Shown here piece by piece: positions 42,399 to 51,665 of a stretch of DNA of 64,000 bases; the first letter of the stretch is position 1; each line of letters opens with the position of its first letter. Source of the stretch: Candidatus Sulfotelmatobacter sp. (GTDB lineage Bacteria; Acidobacteriota; Terriglobia; Terriglobales; Acidobacteriaceae). The notes below the pieces were generated by a model. It made no database searches. It worked only from the letters and a program-made list of their open reading frames with translations, and was not told the DNA's origin. The stretch covers positions 806,001-870,000 of the forward strand of contig DASYBM010000004.1 of the NCBI GenBank assembly GCA_036500765.1, written 5' to 3'. The translations under genes and the position numbers were made by a program.

Positions 42399-45300
42399 TC
42401 AGTGCGCTGGAATTGGCTCATCGGTCGCACGCCCCGCCGGTGGCACAACCACGGTCGACAAGCTGCCTTCAGCGGTCATCTTCTGGAAGGTAGCTAGATC
42501 GCGGCGCTGCAACTCCTCCCAGCGTCCGATCAGTTCCCCGCTCTGCCGCTTGAGCTTTTCAAATTGGCGCTGCTCCGCCTCCGTCGGCGCCGAATCGGCG
42601 CTGCCCGCATCCATCGCCAGGTATGCCAGTTTGGCGTCGAGCTGTGGAGGATAGGCCAGGGAGTCTTCGTTGGCGCTGATGGTCAAGTTGACAAGTTCCT
42701 CGCGCACCGCAACCAGCTTCTTCTCCAGATCGTCGGCCGCATTCACAATCGTTTTAGTGCTGGCATTTTCCGGTAGCCGCCGCTTCAGCCCCGACAACTG
42801 CAAGCGCACATCCTGCATTTGGTTGACTGCATCGCAGACTCGGCTCAGTTCGTCGCGTGTCTGCAACAGCAGGTCGAATTGCGCCTCCAGATCGGCCTGA
42901 CTGGCCTGCACCCGCGGGTCCAGCTTCAAATCGAATCCCGCCGTCTGTGTTTCACTGCCCACCGTGAGCCGAACCTGATAATGGCCCGGTACTGCAACCG
43001 GCCCGCGCGATCCGCCGTTATATTCCCACAGATAGTAGCCGGGAATATGATGCGCCTCCTCATAGCGCAAATCCCACACGAAGCGATTCAAGCCGGCGTC
43101 CGGCTTAAGTTGTTTTTCCGGTTTCTTATCGTCTGGTTCAAGCGGCTCTTCCAGCGTGTTGTACTCGGCGCTTGAGTATTTGCGAATCACTTTCCCCGAA
43201 GCGTCAAGAATCTCAATCTTCGCCTCAGTGTCGGCCTTCGGCGATTCCTTCAGGAAGTAATAAATCATTGCGCCCGCCGGCGGATTCTGTCCCGTCAGTT
43301 TCGAAGGATGCCGCTCCCCACCCGCTCCCGCCTGAATTCGATAAGCCGTGCGCGGCGCGTAGAGGAACGCATCTTTCTGCGCGAGGTCATCGCTATACTG
43401 GCGCAACGGAGACAGGTCGTCGAGAATCCAGAACGCGCGTCCGTGCGTCGCCACCACCAGGTCGTCGCCTTTGATCACCAGGTCGTGCACCGGCGTCGTC
43501 GGCAGGTTCAACTTCAGAGATCGCCAGTTCGCGCCGTCATTGAACGAGACAAAGATGCCCGTTTCGGTTCCGGCATAGAGCAATCCGCGCTTCTTGGGAT
43601 CCTCGCGCACCACTCGAGCAAAAGTCGTGTCCGGAATTCCCTGCGTCAACTTTGTCCAGCTCTTGCCATAATCGCTGGTCTTGTAGATGTAAGGACGCAG
43701 ATCGTCGAACTGATGCCGATCGACAGCCGCGTAGGCCGTGCCCGCATCAAACGGCGAAGGATCGATCTGGCTGATGCGCGCCCACTCCGGCATATCCTTG
43801 GGCGTTACGTTGCTCCAGGTTTTGCCTTCGTCCTGCGTCAACTGAATCAGACCGTCATCGGTGCCAACCCAGAGCAGTCCTTTCTTGATCGGCGACTCCG
43901 CCAGCGCAAAAATCGTGTCGTAATATTCGGTTCCGGAGTCGTCGAGCGTAATATCGCCGCCCGATACTTTCTGTTTTTCCTTGTCGTTGCGGGTCAAATC
44001 CGGGCTGATGATCTGCCAGTGCACGCCGCCGTCCGTCGTTTTAAAAAGCCGTTCGCCGCCGTGATACAGCGTATTCGGATCATGCGGGGAAAGCAGTACC
44101 GGCGCGGTCCACTGGAAGCGATGCTCCAGATTCGCCGCCCCATGCGCGTCGGAAAGTTCCGGCTGCTCGGTGATTGCCTTGACTTGGCCGATGTGCCGGT
44201 CGTAGCGTGTGATGTTTCCCTGGTAGTCAGCCGCATAAACAATGTTCGGGTCGCGCGGATCGGGGGCGATGTAGCCCGCCTCGCCACCACCCACGTCGTA
44301 CCAATCGCTGCGGTCGATGGAACCATCGTCGCTGCGGCTCACGATGGCAACCGTGCCGCTGTCCTGCTGCGGCCCATACACGCGATACGGCGTGGCCGAG
44401 TCGGTAATGACGTGATAGAACTGCGCCGTCGGTTGATTCTCCTGGCGGGTCCAGTTCCTTCCGCCATCAAGGGTTAACGTCACTCCACCATCGTTCGATG
44501 CGATCATGCGCCGCGTATTCTGCGGATCGATCCAAAGTCCGTGATTGTCGCCATGCGGCACTCGGACCTTGTTGAACAAGTGTCCGCCATCGGTCGACTT
44601 GTAGGCCTCGACATTCATGATGTACAGAACGTTCTCGTCGCGTGGATCGGCGATCACGTGCATGTAGTACCACGGACGCTGCCACAGGCTGTGGTCGGGA
44701 TTCACCAACTGCCATGACTCGCCGCCATCGTCGGAGCGATACAGCCCTCCATCGGGATTGTGGGCTTCAATCAACGCATACACGCGGTCGGAGTTCGCCG
44801 CCACGCTCACGCCGATTTTTCCGTAGGGCCCCTTGGGCAGGCCGTGTTCTTCCAAATGTTTCCAGGTTGTGCCGCCATCGTTCGAACGGTAAAGGCCGCT
44901 GCCCGGCCCGCCGCTCGACATGCTCCACGAAGTACGCCGCGCCTGCCACAAAGCCGCAAACACAATATTCGGATTGTGCGGATCGAAGGCGACATCGATG
45001 CCACCCGTGTTTTCGTCTTTGTAGAGAACTTTCTCCCAGGTCTTGCCGCCGTCAGTTGTGCGGAAAATTCCGCGCTCGGTATTCGCGCCGTAGGGATGCC
45101 CGAGAGCCGCCACGAAAACGATATCGGGATTCGTAGGATTAATAATCAGCTTTCCAATCGCCCGCGAATCGTGCAGACCCACATTCTTCCATGTCTTTCC
45201 GCCGTCCAGTGTTTTGTAGACTCCATCCCCATGCGAAATATTGCCGCGGATGCAGGCCTCGCCCGTCCCCACGTAAAGAATATTGTGATTCGAACTCGCC

Positions 45301-45752
45301 ACTGCGATGCTGCCAATGGCGGAAGTGCCCTCTTTGTCGAAAACCGGAGACCAGGTCATGGCGCCATCGGTCGACTTCCACACGCCTCCGCCGGTTGCGC
45401 CGAAATAATAAGTCGTGGGATCGCCCGGTATCCCAGCAGCAGTCAGTGACCGCCCGCCACGGAAGGGCCCGATCATGCGATATTTCATGCCCTTGAATGC
45501 CTTCTCTTCCGGCTTAGAAGAAGATTCGCTTTCGTCGGAATCGCTCGCAGCGCCAGGCGCAGCTTGCGCAGTCGGGCTGGCTGGCGCAGCTTTCGCAGCC
45601 TTGGATTGCCGTTCTGGCTTGGTCTGGCCACTTGCAGAAGCCACCAGGAAGACCGCGAACACGACGGCGAGAACAAAGTTGGCGAAGTTCCGACGGCTAA
45701 AGCTCGGATGGATAAGGCGCGGCAGCATCATGCGAAAGCAATCTGGGCCCAT
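42399..45752 (-). CDS. Exported giant BNR/sortilin-like beta-propeller protein
   Basis: 1117 residues. A signal/anchor segment is at ~20-37 (FVLAVVFAVFLVASASGQ), then a low-complexity Ala/Ser/Glu linker. Residues ~75-790 form two ten-bladed-type propellers made of BNR (Asp-box) repeats: STDGAMTW, TLDGGKTW, TTDGGKTW, SNDGGTTW, SDDGGESW, TSDYGKSW. Residues ~830-1117 add a beta domain and a helical tail. Relatives are annotated as glycosyl hydrolase or sortilin-like, but the fold alone does not prove hydrolysis. ATG 45752 has CTGGAG 5 nt upstream, which fixes the start. Probable extracytoplasmic binding or carbohydrate-active role; substrate unknown. Confidence 0.85.
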   Translation of the reverse strand: MGPDCFRMMLPRLIHPSFSRRNFANFVLAVVFAVFLVASASGQTKPERQSKAAKAAPASPTAQAAPGAASDSDESESSSKPEEKAFKGMKYRMIGPFRGGRSLTAAGIPGDPTTYYFGATGGGVWKSTDGAMTWSPVFDKEGTSAIGSIAVASSNHNILYVGTGEACIRGNISHGDGVYKTLDGGKTWKNVGLHDSRAIGKLIINPTNPDIVFVAALGHPYGANTERGIFRTTDGGKTWEKVLYKDENTGGIDVAFDPHNPNIVFAALWQARRTSWSMSSGGPGSGLYRSNDGGTTWKHLEEHGLPKGPYGKIGVSVAANSDRVYALIEAHNPDGGLYRSDDGGESWQLVNPDHSLWQRPWYYMHVIADPRDENVLYIMNVEAYKSTDGGHLFNKVRVPHGDNHGLWIDPQNTRRMIASNDGGVTLTLDGGRNWTRQENQPTAQFYHVITDSATPYRVYGPQQDSGTVAIVSRSDDGSIDRSDWYDVGGGEAGYIAPDPRDPNIVYAADYQGNITRYDRHIGQVKAITEQPELSDAHGAANLEHRFQWTAPVLLSPHDPNTLYHGGERLFKTTDGGVHWQIISPDLTRNDKEKQKVSGGDITLDDSGTEYYDTIFALAESPIKKGLLWVGTDDGLIQLTQDEGKTWSNVTPKDMPEWARISQIDPSPFDAGTAYAAVDRHQFDDLRPYIYKTSDYGKSWTKLTQGIPDTTFARVVREDPKKRGLLYAGTETGIFVSFNDGANWRSLKLNLPTTPVHDLVIKGDDLVVATHGRAFWILDDLSPLRQYSDDLAQKDAFLYAPRTAYRIQAGAGGERHPSKLTGQNPPAGAMIYYFLKESPKADTEAKIEILDASGKVIRKYSSAEYNTLEEPLEPDDKKPEKQLKPDAGLNRFVWDLRYEEAHHIPGYYLWEYNGGSRGPVAVPGHYQVRLTVGSETQTAGFDLKLDPRVQASQADLEAQFDLLLQTRDELSRVCDAVNQMQDVRLQLSGLKRRLPENASTKTIVNAADDLEKKLVAVREELVNLTISANEDSLAYPPQLDAKLAYLAMDAGSADSAPTEAEQRQFEKLKRQSGELIGRWEELQRRDLATFQKMTAEGSLSTVVVPPAGRATDEPIPAH

Positions 45753-45875
45753 ATTATCTCCAGGGATGTGAACGATCTGGCTATGGTAATTGAGTTGAAG
45801 CTTGCTGAAAAGAGCAGGTTAAATTCAGACTGCCATCACTGACTTTGAGTCACGCGGCTCCTTCCTCAGTTTGGC

Positions 45876-46754
45876 TTATTTCTTGGCAATAAGGCTCTTC
45901 TTCGCCGCCCCGAGTTCTTTGCGCTCCGCGGCACTCACCTTGGGATAACCCAGGCCTAACGACTCCAATGTTTCGACCAGCACCGCTGAAATGGCCAGCC
46001 GCGAAAACCATTTGTTGTCCGCTGGAACCACGTACCATGGCGCCACTTTGCTCGAAGTATTCGCAATCATTTCTTCGTAAGCCTGCTGATAGTCGTCCCA
46101 GTACTTGCGCTCATGAATATCATCCGCCGAAAACTTCCAGTTTTTCTCCGGCTCGTCTAACCTGGCCAGGAAGCGCTTTTTCTGCTCTTTCTTCGATAAA
46201 TTCAAAAAAAACTTAAGGATGACCGTTCCGCTCCGCGCCATATGCTGTTCAAAACACCGAATATCTTCGAAGCGTTCCTTCCACAGATGCTTACCGATCA
46301 AACCCTCTGGAATTCTCTGACCCTTAAGAATCTCCGGATGCACCCGTACCACGAGCACTTCTTCATAGTACGACCGATTGAAAATTCCGATGTGCCCGCG
46401 CTCGGGCAGCGCGACAGTTGTCCTCCACAGAAAATCGTGTTGCAGTTCAACCCCCGACGGCGCTTTGAAGGAATGCACCTGGCAGCCCTGGGGATTTACC
46501 CCCGACATCACGTGCTTGATAGCGCCGTCTTTTCCCGCGGCGTCCATTGCCTGGAAAATCAGCAGCAGCGCCCAGCTATCCTGCGCATAAAGCTTGTCTT
46601 GTAAATCAGCCGTCCGCTGAATGCCTTTCTGAAGCGCTTCCTCGGCATGCTCCTTGGAGCGCCACTGGCCGGTATCTTCGGGATCAAAATCTTTCAGCCG
46701 AAAATGCTTGCCATTGTCTACCCGAAACTTCTTGGCTAAGTTGTCAGTCTTCAT
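45876..46754 (-). CDS. ppk2: Polyphosphate kinase 2 family protein
   Basis: 292 residues, single-domain PPK2, which transfers phosphate between polyphosphate and nucleotides. Walker A-like AMDAAGKDGAIKHVM (~residue 70) and the lid/Walker B FNRSYYEEVLVVRVHPE are present, with KFFLNLSKKEQKKRF also typical. The length suggests a one-domain class I/III enzyme, usually favouring NDP or NMP phosphorylation. ATG 46754 is used; the TTG two codons upstream is less likely. No polyphosphate partner genes are adjacent. Confidence 0.9.
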   Translation of the reverse strand: MKTDNLAKKFRVDNGKHFRLKDFDPEDTGQWRSKEHAEEALQKGIQRTADLQDKLYAQDSWALLLIFQAMDAAGKDGAIKHVMSGVNPQGCQVHSFKAPSGVELQHDFLWRTTVALPERGHIGIFNRSYYEEVLVVRVHPEILKGQRIPEGLIGKHLWKERFEDIRCFEQHMARSGTVILKFFLNLSKKEQKKRFLARLDEPEKNWKFSADDIHERKYWDDYQQAYEEMIANTSSKVAPWYVVPADNKWFSRLAISAVLVETLESLGLGYPKVSAAERKELGAAKKSLIAKK

Positions 46755-47103
46755 TCGCAACCTGTTCCCTAAAAACTCTTTTCACAAAGGAGCTAGAGAG
46801 TTCGCTTCTACAGAGAGCCTTCGATTGCCGGATCAGAACTGCTATCCCAGGCGCAGCCAACAGGTACACGGCGTTTACGGCCTTGCAATCATAGCGCTAT
46901 CTACCGCCAAAAGCACTGAAGCGATCCTGTCGCATTCTTCCAGCGTCTTGGCAACAAATATCACGACCCGCTGCTACGGCGATCCTTAGTGGTGATAGGA
47001 TCACGTGGAGAGCTGCCGACCTTCGTCGAATAACGGAGCCGCTGCCGGCGAGCTTATGGCGACGCCGCGCGTACAAACGCGCGATTCCAATCGGAGAATT
47101 CCT
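46755..47103. other. Intergenic region without a recognised feature
   Basis: About 350 bp between the divergent PPK2 gene and the small membrane protein. I see no convincing ORF, RNA gene or operator. It should contain the promoters of both flanking genes. Confidence 0.5.
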
Positions 47104-47319
47104 ATGAAACCTCTTGCTCTCGTCGGACTACTGCTTCTGGTGCTGGGATTCCTAACATTTGTCGTACCCGTTCCTCACAATGAGAGTCACGGAGTCAAGA
47201 TCGGGGACGCGAAAATCGGCGTCGAGACCCAAAGCAGCGAAAAACTTCCTCCTGCCGTGGGCATTGTTCTTCTAGCCGGCGGTGTGCTCGCGCTTGTTGT
47301 TGGATTACGGAAGACATAG
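47104..47319 (+). CDS. Small two-helix membrane protein
   Basis: 71 residues with two hydrophobic helices (LALVGLLLLVLGFLTFVVPV and VGIVLLAGGVLALVVGL) joined by a polar loop of ~25 residues (HNESHGVKIGDAKIG). CGGAGAATT 8 nt before ATG 47104 fixes the start, although the frame is open to 47005. The layout resembles small DUF3185/YtjA-like membrane proteins, but I cannot assign a family with certainty. The PLP decarboxylase gene follows after 12 bp. Confidence 0.6.
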   Translation: MKPLALVGLLLLVLGFLTFVVPVPHNESHGVKIGDAKIGVETQSSEKLPPAVGIVLLAGGVLALVVGLRKT

Positions 47320-47331
47320 GAAAAAACCCGC

Positions 47332-48786
47332 TTGTTTGAATCTGAATTTTTGACTCCCACCCAGGAAGCGAAAGCCCTTTACCAACGGCTGGTGGCGCGC
47401 GCCGCAGAGATTGTCTGCACTTCGATCCCAGATCATCCCTATAACGGCAAAGATGCGCGAGCATTGGCAGACTTAACCAGCGCGGATTTGTTTCCAACCG
47501 TGGGACTCAGGATCGAACAGATCGCCGACCAACTGCGTGCGGTGGTATCAAATTCGGTGATGGTCAGCCATCCTTTCACGGCAGCGCACCTGCATTGTCC
47601 GCCGTTGTTGCCCGCGCTCGCGGCTGAAGTCGTGATCGGCGCGCTCAATCAGTCCATGGATTCGTTCGATCAGGCGCCCGTCGCAACAGTGGTCGAGCAG
47701 AAGATGATTCGCTGGCTGTGCGGCGAAGCCGGATTGCCTGCGACCGCGGCCGGAACCTTCACCACCGGCGGCTCGCAATCAAACTATCTGGCCCTTTTGC
47801 TGGCCCGCGATGAAACCACGCATAAGCACTGGAATTGCCGTGTGCAGAAGTCCGGTCTTCCACCCGAAGCCCGCCGCCTGCGCATCTTCTGTTCGGAAGT
47901 TGCGCATTTCACCGTGGAAAAATCCGCGGCGCAATTAGGCCTGGGAACCGATGCCGTGGTGCGAGTCGATGTGGATCGACATTTCCGCATGAATCCCGGA
48001 GCCCTGCGGAATTCGCTCGAGGCCGCTCAGTCTGCGGGACTCATCCCCATGGCAATCGTGGCGACGGCCGGGACTACAGACTTCGGCTCGGTCGATCCGT
48101 TGCTCGAACTCTCTTCGCTCGCCCGAGCAGTTGGCGCATGGCTTCATGTGGATGCGGCCTATGGCGGAGCATTGCTTTTTTCGACTCAGCATCGCGACAA
48201 GCTGCAAGGGATCGAAGCCGCGGATTCTCTCGGCATCGACTTTCACAAACTGTTCTGGCAGCCGATTCCATGCAGCGCTTTTTTGTTGCGCGACCTGCGC
48301 CACTTCGATTCCATCAAGCTCCATACCGATTACCTCAACCCCGAACTCCACGAGGGCGCGGGCATCCCCAATCTGGTTACCACCTCGCTGTTGACTACGC
48401 GGCGCTTCGACGCACTGAAGCTGTGGATTTCATTGCAAACTGTCGGCCGCAGCAGGCTGATGGCGATGATCGACCGCACTATCGAATTGGCCAATCACGC
48501 AGCCAAACTGATTCGCGAGTCGCCTCGCCTCGAACTGCTGTGCGATCCTCAACTCAGCACTGTCGTATTTCGCTATCGCCCATCGAATGCGGAAGCGGAC
48601 TCAGAACTGATCAATGCCGCACTTCGTCAGCACCTGTTCGATCGCGGATTGGCCGTGATCGGCCACACCCGAATTCGAAATCGCCAATGCTTGAAGTTGA
48701 CCTGCATGAATCCAACGGTTACAGAGCTGCAACTAGAGGAACTGGTCAAGATGATCGTGGAGCAGGGGGCGGATGTTGAAGCGTAG
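47332..48786 (+). CDS. PLP-dependent group II amino-acid decarboxylase
   Basis: 484 residues of the group II decarboxylase family (aromatic-L-amino-acid, glutamate, 2,4-diaminobutyrate decarboxylases). PLP-site motifs: GTFTTGGSQSNYLALLLARD, HVDAAYGGALLF (Asp binds the pyridine nitrogen), and the Schiff-base lysine in GIDFHKLFWQPIPCSAF. LHCPPLLPALAAEVVIGALNQSMDSFDQAP is the DABA/DDC-like substrate region (written here in part). Likely a small-amine-producing decarboxylase; substrate not fixed. The start is a TTG (47332), as no ATG is nearby. It may be co-transcribed with the small membrane protein. Confidence 0.83.
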   Translation: MFESEFLTPTQEAKALYQRLVARAAEIVCTSIPDHPYNGKDARALADLTSADLFPTVGLRIEQIADQLRAVVSNSVMVSHPFTAAHLHCPPLLPALAAEVVIGALNQSMDSFDQAPVATVVEQKMIRWLCGEAGLPATAAGTFTTGGSQSNYLALLLARDETTHKHWNCRVQKSGLPPEARRLRIFCSEVAHFTVEKSAAQLGLGTDAVVRVDVDRHFRMNPGALRNSLEAAQSAGLIPMAIVATAGTTDFGSVDPLLELSSLARAVGAWLHVDAAYGGALLFSTQHRDKLQGIEAADSLGIDFHKLFWQPIPCSAFLLRDLRHFDSIKLHTDYLNPELHEGAGIPNLVTTSLLTTRRFDALKLWISLQTVGRSRLMAMIDRTIELANHAAKLIRESPRLELLCDPQLSTVVFRYRPSNAEADSELINAALRQHLFDRGLAVIGHTRIRNRQCLKLTCMNPTVTELQLEELVKMIVEQGADVEA

Positions 48787-48799
48787 GATCATCGCCCGC

Positions 48800-49783
48800 T
48801 CACTTGACTCTTCGGCTGGCGACAAGAAGCTGCGTCCACGGTTGGTCGTCTAAACGGCTGATCTGGACCACCGCATGGCCGTTGGTGGTGGCTTGAATGA
48901 ACTGGCCCTCGCCGATATACATTCCAGTCTGAGTGATGTTGCGCGGCGTGGAACCGAAAAATAGCAGATCGCCGGGTTGCAACTCCGGGCGATCGACCGG
49001 CTTCAGTCCCGTCCATGCGGCCTGCTTGTCGGCGTCGCGCGGCATGTTGAAGCCGCGGGCCCGCATTAGCATTTGCGTAAAGCCGGAGCAGTCGAAACCG
49101 AAGCTGGAACTGCCTCCCCACAAATATGGAATGCCGAGAAAGCGTTTGGCGAGTTCGATCGATTCGGCGATCGACAACGGCTTGGGCTCGGCAACCACGT
49201 CGCTCGACTGAATCCACCCACTGCGCTTGTCAGGGAGGCGAACCTGCAACCAGCCCTCGGGCCTCGGTACCGCGGATTTTGTCTTCGCAGACTTCGTCAT
49301 GGTCGCCCTTGGTTCCTCTGCCGCATCTCCGGGCTTTTGCTCGGCCATCACTTCCAGGCGCGCCTCGAAGGGAATGGTCAGCACGGGCTTGTGGCGCGTG
49401 ACCTCAGGCTCCTGATACAGATTGGCGAAAAGACTTTCGACCTGCACTGTCTCGCCTGAAGTGGCGTAGCCGTTGCCGCTCTGCACCAGGCGAAGATGGC
49501 GGCTCCGAACCCATCCCTTGGAATGATCGGCGGTTTGAATTCTGCACCATTCTCCGCGCGCGATCAGCAGCGTCACATTGCTGCCGTAAATGGCCTGCGA
49601 CACTACCTGAGCGTCGTCGCTGGGCGCGGAGAATATATTGGCGACCGGTACCACAATGATCTGGGTACTATTTGCCGCAAAAACCGCCGGCATCCAAACC
49701 ATACACAGAACCGCGAGTGCGGCAGCGGGCCGGACGACACGGCAAGGTCGGCGAATCTTTCGCAACAGTGGGATCGTGGGCAT
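48800..49783 (-). CDS. SH3-NlpC/P60 cell-wall protein with substituted catalytic histidines
   Basis: 327 residues. A signal/anchor segment (~19-36, ALAVLCMVWMPAVFAA) is followed by two SH3b-like domains (IIVVPVANIFSAPSDDAQVV; VESLFANLYQEPEV) and an NlpC/P60 domain from residue ~215. The catalytic Cys232 is present (FGFDCSGFTQ). The position normally His in H-x-G-hydrophobic-Y is Gln285 (ITQTGMYIGEG), and the third polar residue, usually His, is Gln297 (FIQA). DNA reads CAG and CAA clearly. The protein may be a peptidoglycan-binding pseudo-enzyme. ATG 49783 is the best N-terminus; the ribosome-binding site is weak. Confidence 0.85.
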   Translation of the reverse strand: MPTIPLLRKIRRPCRVVRPAAALAVLCMVWMPAVFAANSTQIIVVPVANIFSAPSDDAQVVSQAIYGSNVTLLIARGEWCRIQTADHSKGWVRSRHLRLVQSGNGYATSGETVQVESLFANLYQEPEVTRHKPVLTIPFEARLEVMAEQKPGDAAEEPRATMTKSAKTKSAVPRPEGWLQVRLPDKRSGWIQSSDVVAEPKPLSIAESIELAKRFLGIPYLWGGSSSFGFDCSGFTQMLMRARGFNMPRDADKQAAWTGLKPVDRPELQPGDLLFFGSTPRNITQTGMYIGEGQFIQATTNGHAVVQISRLDDQPWTQLLVASRRVK

Positions 49784-49969
49784 TATCGCTATCAAAAGTG
49801 CGCCCTCGGATTTCGATGGTAACGGATTCGAAGCGAGGCCTGCCACTGAATCCGCAAGAAACCGCCAAATGCAGACGCTCGCCCTCAAGCTCATGAATAC
49901 GGGATTCCTCACAGCCGCCTAAGAGGATATGCTGGGGGCGCTCAATTACCAGCGGGGGAGGATTTAATC

Positions 49970-51166
49970 TTGGCAGCAATTTACGTGAAGCAAGATTCGT
50001 CCATACTGGATTCATCCATCCTTGGTTCATCGATCGTTGGTTCATCGATCCTTGGTTCATCGATCTACGATCTGGACACTCCGGCAACACTGATCGATCT
50101 GGATCGGATGGAGAAAAACATCCGCGAATGGCAGGAGCACGCCGATCGGTGCGGAGTAAAGTTTCGGTCACACATTAAGACCCACAAGATTCCCGAAATC
50201 GCCCGCATGCAGGTGGCGGCAGGGGCGCGCGGAATTGTCTGCGCCAAGGTGAGCGAGGCCGAACCCTTCGCCGCGGCAGGGATCGAAGATATATGCATTG
50301 CGTATCCTGTGGTCGGCGAAACGAAGTGGCAGCGCCTCGCCGCCCTCGCCAAGCGCGTACGAAGCCTCACAGTAAACTGTGACTCCGAAGAGGCTGCCCG
50401 AGGTCTATCGCGGGCGGCGGCCGCGGCGGGAGTTACCATCCACGTCCAGATCGATATTGACAGCGGGCTTCACCGCGGAGGAATCTCGTGGGACAATCAT
50501 GCCGCGACTGCGCGACTTGCGGGCGTTATCGGTTCGCTACCGGGTCTGCGATTCGCCGGTATCACGACCTATCGCTCCATTCACTCGTCCGGGCTTCCGG
50601 AAGAACCCAGCGCAAAAGATGCGGGCCACGCCGAAGGCCAACTGCTGGTGGACGTAGCCAATCGGCTGCGCGCGAATGGGATTGCGTGCAGCGAGGTCAC
50701 AGCCGGAAGCACGCCGACCGGAAAATGGGTTGCCGAAGTGGCGGGCATCACCGAAGTGCGAGCGGGCAACTACGTTTTCAACGACCTGATGCAACTGAAT
50801 CGTGGCATCGCGAGCGAAGATCAGCTCGCGCTCTCGGTTCTGTGTACAGTTTCGAGCACGAACGGTTCCGGGCGACTGACGATCGATGGCGGCACCAAGA
50901 CCTTCAGCGGAGATGCGGGCGGAGCCGGCACGGCACGCGCTCCCGCGGCTATTGCCCGAGCCGTCGATCGTCGAGTTTTCGTGGAGCGCCTCAACGAAGA
51001 GCATGGCATGGCTCGCACAGAAGACGATATAAAGCTGGGAGAGAAACTTCGCTTCTTTCCTTATCACGCCTGCACCTGTGCCAATTTGAACGATGAAATC
51101 ATCGGCTTCCGCGGCGAGCGCGTGGAAGTGGTGTGGCGAGTTCAGGCGCGAGGACTCAGAACGTAG
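49970..51166 (+). CDS. DSD1-type PLP enzyme (D-serine dehydratase / D-threonine aldolase family)
   Basis: 398 residues of the fold-III (alanine racemase N-terminal) family. The PLP lysine lies in FRSHIKTHKIPEIARMQ; GIVCAKVSEAEPFAAAGI and HVQIDIDSGLHRGGI are barrel motifs. The metal site FFPYHACTCANLNDEI gives the His and Cys zinc ligands used by D-serine dehydratase and D-threonine aldolase. RidA follows after 27 bp, which favours a dehydratase that makes reactive 2-aminoacrylate. The N-terminus carries a five-residue repeat (SSILG SSIVG SSILG) from a 15-bp tandem repeat. The start is TTG 49970, with GGGGGAGG 8-10 nt upstream. Confidence 0.82.
   Translation: MAAIYVKQDSSILDSSILGSSIVGSSILGSSIYDLDTPATLIDLDRMEKNIREWQEHADRCGVKFRSHIKTHKIPEIARMQVAAGARGIVCAKVSEAEPFAAAGIEDICIAYPVVGETKWQRLAALAKRVRSLTVNCDSEEAARGLSRAAAAAGVTIHVQIDIDSGLHRGGISWDNHAATARLAGVIGSLPGLRFAGITTYRSIHSSGLPEEPSAKDAGHAEGQLLVDVANRLRANGIACSEVTAGSTPTGKWVAEVAGITEVRAGNYVFNDLMQLNRGIASEDQLALSVLCTVSSTNGSGRLTIDGGTKTFSGDAGGAGTARAPAAIARAVDRRVFVERLNEEHGMARTEDDIKLGEKLRFFPYHACTCANLNDEIIGFRGERVEVVWRVQARGLRT
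49996..50070 (+). repeat. 15-bp tandem repeat, five units, translated
   Basis: Five units such as TTCATCCATCCTTGG, TTCATCGATCGTTGG and TTCATCGATCCTTGG in perfect register. They encode the SSILG-type repeat at the N-terminus of the DSD1-like enzyme. The period of 15 bp preserves the frame. Confidence 0.88.
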
Positions 51167-51193
51167 GTTCAAAGTCGACTGACGGGGGGAACG

Positions 51194-51655
51194 ATGGCGA
51201 AATATGTGATTCAAACCACGAAAGGCACAGCTCCGCAGGGGGCGTATTCGCAAGGCTGGCGCGCCGGAGATTTTATCTTCGTCACCGGAACCGGTCCGCT
51301 CGATGCCAAAACCGGCAAGCTGGCCGGCGAATCGATTGAAGAACAAACCGAACAAGTCATCAGCAACATGGAATCCGTGCTCGCCGCCGACCATGCAACC
51401 CTCGCCGACGTGGTCAAAGTGACCGTCCATCTCAGCGACACCGCGCTGTTCGCGCGCTACAACGCCGTATATGCCCGGCGTTTTGCCGCCCCCTATCCCG
51501 TGCGCACGACCGTGGGCAGCGACCTGCGTCAATTGCCGGGGATGCTGATCGAGGCCGACTGTATCGCCTATCTTCCACAGACTGAGTCGAATGCGAAGCC
51601 GCGCGCACGAAGCGCGAAGCGCTCAACAAAGAAAAAGACTCGGCGTGCCCGGTAA
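51194..51655 (+). CDS. ridA: RidA/YjgF family enamine deaminase with basic C-terminal tail
   Basis: 153 residues. The RidA core (KGTAPQGAYSQGWRAGDFIF, VTGTGPLD, VVKVTVHLSD, YAPYPVRTTVG-like AAPYPVRTTVGSDL, IEADCIAYL) includes the Arg that binds substrate carboxylates (PVRTTVG). RidA hydrolyses reactive 2-aminoacrylate and related imines made by PLP dehydratases, which fits the preceding gene. The last ~20 residues (KPRARSAKRSTKKKTRRAR) are strongly basic and absent from ordinary RidA, which ends near residue 130. GGGGGAAC lies before the ATG. Confidence 0.9.
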   Translation: MAKYVIQTTKGTAPQGAYSQGWRAGDFIFVTGTGPLDAKTGKLAGESIEEQTEQVISNMESVLAADHATLADVVKVTVHLSDTALFARYNAVYARRFAAPYPVRTTVGSDLRQLPGMLIEADCIAYLPQTESNAKPRARSAKRSTKKKTRRAR

Positions 51656-51665
51656 ATGGCAAACT

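Noticed and set aside
43308-44477. 389-residue open frame on the plus strand
   Set aside because: It is antisense to the BNR propeller gene, whose repeats and signal peptide are clear. The frame is open only because of GC-rich codon bias.
46547-46894. 115-residue open frame on the plus strand upstream of the small membrane protein
   Set aside because: Mostly antisense to the PPK2 N-terminus, with no ribosome-binding site and no family likeness.
49996-50070. Possible CRISPR-like array
   Set aside because: The units are directly adjacent with no spacers, lie within a coding frame, and no cas genes are present.
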